From positions 1 to 35,773 of the forward strand of contig NZ_RJUA01000021.1 in assembly GCF_024343575.1 (NCBI RefSeq): a stretch of DNA of 35,773 bases, in the 5' to 3' direction. This document shows positions 31,985 to 35,773 of the stretch, one piece after another (the stretch's first letter is position 1; each line of letters begins with the position of its first letter). The DNA comes from Lacihabitans sp. LS3-19. GTDB taxonomy: Bacteria > Bacteroidota > Bacteroidia > Cytophagales > Spirosomataceae. The notes beneath the pieces are model-generated. The model was given only the letters and a program-made list of their open reading frames with translations, was not told where the DNA came from and did not search any database. Both the position numbers and the translations under genes were made by a program.

Positions 31985-34900
31985 TTTTTTTCGAATTTTT
32001 TCATGAAAATCATATAAATAATCGGCAAAACCACCAAGGTAAGTAAAGTAGAAGTTATCAATCCTCCTATTACAACTGTTGCTAAAGGTTTTTGTACTTC
32101 AGCACCTGCTGAAGTTGAAATAGCCATTGGCAAGAAACCTAAAGAAGCCACAAATGCTGTTACCAAAACCGGCCGGAATCGCACCGAGACACCTTCAATT
32201 ATCCGTTTCATAAGGTCTTTTTCAGTAGATTGATTAAAATAACTAATCAATACCAAGCCATTGAGAACCGCCACACCAAACAAAGCGATAAAACCTACAC
32301 CTGCAGAAATACTAAACGGCATGCCGCGAATCAACAAAGCAAAAACGCCACCGATTGCCGAAAATGGAATAGCACTAAAAACCAAACCAGCTTGCAAAAA
32401 TGAACCTAAGGAAAAATATAAAAGGAACAAAATCAGCACCATAGCGGCCGGAACTGCAATTATCAATCGATCTTTCGCTCTTTTTAAGTTTTCGAAAGAA
32501 CCGCCGTATTCGTAATAATAGCCAGAAGGCAATTTTACTTTACTTTCAATTTTGGTCGCTACTTCGTTGGCATAACTTTCTACATCTCTATCTGCTATAT
32601 CTACTCCTATTATTATTCGTCTATTTGATTTTTCACGTGAGATCTGGGAAGGAGCATTTTTGTATTCAACAGTCGCCACGTTTTCAAATTTTATCAATGA
32701 GCCTGTTCCAGTTTTAATTTGGAGATTTCTAATATGCTCCAAATCATCCGCCGCTTGTTTTTCAAACCTAACAACTACATCAAATCTTTTTTCACTTTCG
32801 AAAAACACACCTGCGACTTCTCCTGCAAATGAAGTCTTTAGAATAAAATTCAAATCGTCGATATTCAAACCAAACTCTGCCAATTTTTTCTTGTCATATT
32901 TGACATTTATCTGTGGCCTTCCACTTATCCTTTCCACTCTGACTGTTCTTGTTCCTTCTATTTTTTGAAGAACTTTCTCAACAGCCTTGGCTTTTTTATT
33001 CAAGATTTCCAGATCATTTCCAAATATCTTTATCGCAAACTCAGACTTTGAACCGGCAATCATCTCATTGAATCGCATTTCTATAGGTTGGGTAAATTCT
33101 GCTGAATTACCAGGTACATTTTCTTCAATAACTTTTGACATTTTCTCTACCATTTCTTGCGGTGTCTTGGCACTGGTCCACTCAGAGCGGTCTTTCATAT
33201 TTATCATTAAATCTGAAGCCTCTGGTGGCATGGGGTCAGTAGGCACTTCTGATGCTCCTATCCTACCCACAATCTGCTGAATTTCAGGAAATTCTTTCAA
33301 AAGAGCTTTTTGTGCTTTGGTGGTTGCCTCTATTGTAGTATTTAAAGACGAACCTTGTGGCGTTTGAAAGTCAACTGCCAAATCGCCCTCGTCAAGTGTA
33401 GGAATAAACTCACCGCCCATTCTTAAAAACAAGACAAAACTTATCAAAAACAAAACAATGGCACCCGTCAATACCTTCCAATGGTGTTTTAAAGCATATT
33501 GAAACACTGGAGAATAAGTGTTAAACATGGTGTCAATAATCTTTTGAGAAAGCTTAAACTCTTTTTTACCTTCTTTAGAAAGTAAAAGAGAAGTCACTGC
33601 AGGCACATAGGTTAGAGATAATAAAATGGCAATAACCAAAGCTAAACTAACAGTCATCGCCATTGGGTTAAACATTTTCCCTTCAATACCTCCAAGTGAC
33701 AGAATAGGCAGATAAACTATTAAAATTATAATACCGCCAAACAATGCTGCTGACAAGACTTTTGTTGATGAACTATAAACCAAATTATTGAATTCCTCCT
33801 CTTCTATTTTGTCTACATGGTATTTTTTATTGGAGTGAATATTAAACAAAACACTTTCCACCACAATAACTGAGCAGTCTACCAAAAGGCCAAAATCTAT
33901 TGCTCCTAAACTCATCAAATTGGCCGAAATACCAAAGACATTCATTAAGCCAAATGTTATCATCATGGTTATTGGAATCACGGAAGCCACAATTAACCCA
34001 GCCTTGACACTTCCCATTAGCAACACCAAAACAAAAACAACAATCAAACCACCTTCAATCAGGTTATTTCTAACAGTTTTTATAGATTTATCGATAAGTT
34101 TGGTTCTATCTATAAAAGGCTTTGCAGTAAGTCCTGCAGGCAGATTTTTATTGATTTTTTCAATTCTTTCCTTTACTTGTTTGATGGTTTTTTCGGAGTC
34201 GGCACCTTTTAGCATCAATACTATTCCCCCTACAGCTTCTCCTTGGCCATTTTTAGTCATGGCTCCAAAACGTTTTGCATGTCCAAATTTCAAGTCTGCC
34301 ACATGCTTCACCAAGATTGGTACACCATTGGCCATTTTCACAACTATATTGCCGAGGTCCTCTAAGGAATTCGCAGTTCCTTCTCCTCTTATAAAATAAG
34401 TCTGATCGTTTTTTTCGATATAACTACCGCCTGTATTCGAATTGTTGGCATTTACAGCATCATAAACTTCTTTAATACTGACGCCCATTTGCATTAATTT
34501 GTCTGGAAGTACAGAAACTTCATATTGTTTTACAAAACCTCCAAAACTACTTATTTCTGTAACTCCTTCTATACCAGCCAATTGCTTCTTAACTATCCAA
34601 TCCTGAATAGTTCTTTGGGTGGTAAGGTCATATTTTTTCTCATAACCAGGTGCCACTTCCAATGTATATTGATAGATTTCACCCAGACCTGTTGTAATTG
34701 GAGCTAAAAATGGAGTCCCGAAAGACTTTGGAATAGACTCAGAAGCCATTTTTATTTGGTCTGAAGTCAGCTGTCTAGCCAAATGAATATTTACATCATC
34801 AGAAAAAACGAGGGTAATAACTGATAACCCTTGTCGAGACACCGACCTGATGTCTTCGAGATTTTGAATGTTTACGAATTGAATTTCAAGAGGAGCTGTA

Positions 34901-35094
34901 ATATACTGCTCTACTTCCTGAGCGGCCAATGTTGGTGCCAAAGTAAGCACCACTACTTGGTTGTTGGTAATATCAGGCACAGCATCAATAGGTAAGTTTT
35001 TCAAAGAAAACAAACCAGCTATCATACTGAGAGATACTACAATACCCACCACAAGTTTATGGTGAATACTATATCTGACGAGTTTATCAAACAT
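31981..35094 (-). CDS. Heavy-metal RND efflux pump (CzcA/CusA family)
   Basis: 1037 residues, full length for the HME-RND family with 12 membrane helices and two large periplasmic loops. TM4 has the proton-relay triad seen as essential in CzcA: Asp400, Asp406 and Glu413 in AIDFGLLVDCSVIVVES. Other landmarks: LPIDAVPDITNNQVVV at the start, FIPTLDEGDLAVDFQTPQGS, and RPVLVTAFVASLGFLPMA near the C-terminus. It exports a metal cation. I cannot separate Zn/Co/Cd from Cu/Ag by inspection. Operon order is small His-rich protein, pump, channel, adaptor. Confidence 0.93.
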   Translation of the reverse strand: MFDKLVRYSIHHKLVVGIVVSLSMIAGLFSLKNLPIDAVPDITNNQVVVLTLAPTLAAQEVEQYITAPLEIQFVNIQNLEDIRSVSRQGLSVITLVFSDDVNIHLARQLTSDQIKMASESIPKSFGTPFLAPITTGLGEIYQYTLEVAPGYEKKYDLTTQRTIQDWIVKKQLAGIEGVTEISSFGGFVKQYEVSVLPDKLMQMGVSIKEVYDAVNANNSNTGGSYIEKNDQTYFIRGEGTANSLEDLGNIVVKMANGVPILVKHVADLKFGHAKRFGAMTKNGQGEAVGGIVLMLKGADSEKTIKQVKERIEKINKNLPAGLTAKPFIDRTKLIDKSIKTVRNNLIEGGLIVVFVLVLLMGSVKAGLIVASVIPITMMITFGLMNVFGISANLMSLGAIDFGLLVDCSVIVVESVLFNIHSNKKYHVDKIEEEEFNNLVYSSSTKVLSAALFGGIIILIVYLPILSLGGIEGKMFNPMAMTVSLALVIAILLSLTYVPAVTSLLLSKEGKKEFKLSQKIIDTMFNTYSPVFQYALKHHWKVLTGAIVLFLISFVLFLRMGGEFIPTLDEGDLAVDFQTPQGSSLNTTIEATTKAQKALLKEFPEIQQIVGRIGASEVPTDPMPPEASDLMINMKDRSEWTSAKTPQEMVEKMSKVIEENVPGNSAEFTQPIEMRFNEMIAGSKSEFAIKIFGNDLEILNKKAKAVEKVLQKIEGTRTVRVERISGRPQINVKYDKKKLAEFGLNIDDLNFILKTSFAGEVAGVFFESEKRFDVVVRFEKQAADDLEHIRNLQIKTGTGSLIKFENVATVEYKNAPSQISREKSNRRIIIGVDIADRDVESYANEVATKIESKVKLPSGYYYEYGGSFENLKRAKDRLIIAVPAAMVLILFLLYFSLGSFLQAGLVFSAIPFSAIGGVFALLIRGMPFSISAGVGFIALFGVAVLNGLVLISYFNQSTEKDLMKRIIEGVSVRFRPVLVTAFVASLGFLPMAISTSAGAEVQKPLATVVIGGLITSTLLTLVVLPIIYMIFMKKFEKK

Positions 35095-35140
35095 AATAAT
35101 GATTAAAAAAAATAAAGAAAATAATTAAGCTTAAAGAATT

Positions 35141-35530
35141 TTAGCCTAACTGGGGTGGATTTAGAAGAGATTTCAAATACTGAAATCTATATAAGTTTTG
35201 ATAAGTTGAGGAGCTTGATTTTCCTTCAAAAAAAGTAACTGATTTTGAAAACTCAGAAATTATTTTTGCTGCAGGAATAAAAACCAAAAATGTAATGTGA
35301 GATTCGAAAGAAGGTAATTTCTTGTGTTCTTGATTAGACTTGTGTTTTGACTCCTTGGCATAATGCATCCAAAGAAAATCTTCAAAACTAATACCTTCTT
35401 GTTTGTGCTGCTGATAATGACTGTACAAGTCCCCAAACTTATAGGCCTCCGAAAACCCAACGGATTTTGGAAGTAAACCCTCTAAAAAGATTACGCTAGA
35501 GAGAATAAGTATGAAAAAACTTTTAATCAT
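35141..35530 (-). CDS. Small His-rich exported protein heading the RND efflux operon
   Basis: 129 residues from ATG 35530, chosen because it places a signal-like hydrophobic segment first (MIKSFFILILSSVIFLEGLL); the frame extends 16 more codons with a polar start. The mature part is His-rich (SHYQQHKQE, WMHYAKESKHK, QEHKK, ESHITF), has a hydrophobic stretch near 85-95 and ends NPPQLG. It lies 46 bp before the pump gene in the same direction. No family recognised. I infer a periplasmic metal-binding accessory, in parallel with the protein at 5364-5732. Confidence 0.7.
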   Translation of the reverse strand: MIKSFFILILSSVIFLEGLLPKSVGFSEAYKFGDLYSHYQQHKQEGISFEDFLWMHYAKESKHKSNQEHKKLPSFESHITFLVFIPAAKIISEFSKSVTFFEGKSSSSTYQNLYRFQYLKSLLNPPQLG

Positions 35531-35707
35531 TCTCAAAATTAGACATAAATTTTCAATAAAACTGTGACTTTTATCCAAAATATCCTTTTAAAGGCACATA
35601 TTAACAATTTATTAATATTTTTCCAAAAAAAACCAGTTTATAAAGATTTAATTAATAGCCAATTAGATTTTCACTTGCACAATAAGTAAAAATCATTTGA
35701 ATTATTT

Positions 35708-35739
35708 TTTGATTTTTTTAATCTAAAAACTTACCTTTG
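35708..35739 (+). promoter_or_regulatory. Strong housekeeping promoter at the right edge
   Basis: TTTG (35708-35711), a 20-nt spacer and TACCTTTG (35732-35739), then CA, match the Bacteroidota consensus fully. It points out of the window; its gene is not visible within the last 34 bases. Confidence 0.7.
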
Positions 35740-35773
35740 CACTGCTTTTAAGGGAATCGAAATTCTTTTTTCT

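Overview
The window looks like chromosomal DNA of a member of the Bacteroidota, probably a Cytophagales-type bacterium (the order is a guess). Reasons: low GC; almost no Shine-Dalgarno sequences; several promoters of the TTTG / TAnnTTTG type; many lipoproteins of the form (L/F)xxSC; PorT-like outer-membrane barrels; a TonB receptor with an N-terminal carboxypeptidase-regulatory-like domain. I saw no rRNA, tRNA, CRISPR array, insertion sequence or phage module.

Layout. 1-1.9 kb: the 3' end of a large surface protein built of YadA-head-like repeats in 387-bp (129-residue) super-repeats, ending in an S74-type intramolecular chaperone. 2.1-5.2 kb: a TIM-barrel-like lipoprotein, a 727-bp gene-free stretch, an ArsR/SRPBCC pair and a DUF1801 protein. 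5.3-8.2 kb: a small exported His/Cys-rich protein in front of a TonB-dependent receptor, which I infer to be metal uptake. 8.3-12.8 kb: two blocks of small envelope proteins of the kind often linked to stress (coiled-coil and glycine-zipper lipoproteins, a 59-aa DUF1328 protein, a PorT-like barrel, a glycine-zipper/OmpA lipoprotein, two YtxH-like proteins, a holin-like membrane protein, and a gene interrupted by an in-frame amber codon). 12.8-23.1 kb: a signalling block with RpoN (sigma-54), an NtrC-family activator, two cytoplasmic histidine kinases, a membrane CHASE3 kinase-like protein with eroded catalytic motifs, and two stand-alone receivers, with an OmpA lipoprotein, a barrel and a 60-aa membrane protein among them. 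23.3-29.5 kb: an NRAMP-UspA fusion, a second SRPBCC/ArsR pair in reverse order, a metallo-beta-lactamase-fold hydrolase, DUF1003, an amidase with SH3 domains and a lipoprotein with a TonB C-terminal domain. 29.7-35.5 kb: a heavy-metal RND efflux operon (small His-rich protein, CzcA-like pump, TolC-like channel, adaptor lipoprotein). A strong housekeeping promoter at the right edge fires out of the window.

The most interesting signal is regulatory. Seven transcription units (8.7-9.2, 10.2-10.9, 11.2, 11.5, 20.8, 22.4 and 22.7 kb) carry the same promoter-like element: GGAA(C/T/A) followed by four T at fixed positions 10-13 (GGTTT in the 20.8 kb copy), usually 39-58 bp before the start codon. 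Most also carry a direct repeat of TTC(C/T)(C/A)CA with a 9-11 bp period upstream; in three it ends about 20 bp before GGAA. The same repeat lies inside the promoter of the eroded histidine kinase. This suggests an envelope-stress regulon intermixed with, and perhaps controlled by, the RpoN/two-component block. It looks like neither a sigma-54 nor the common housekeeping promoter. The regulator and sigma factor are not identified.
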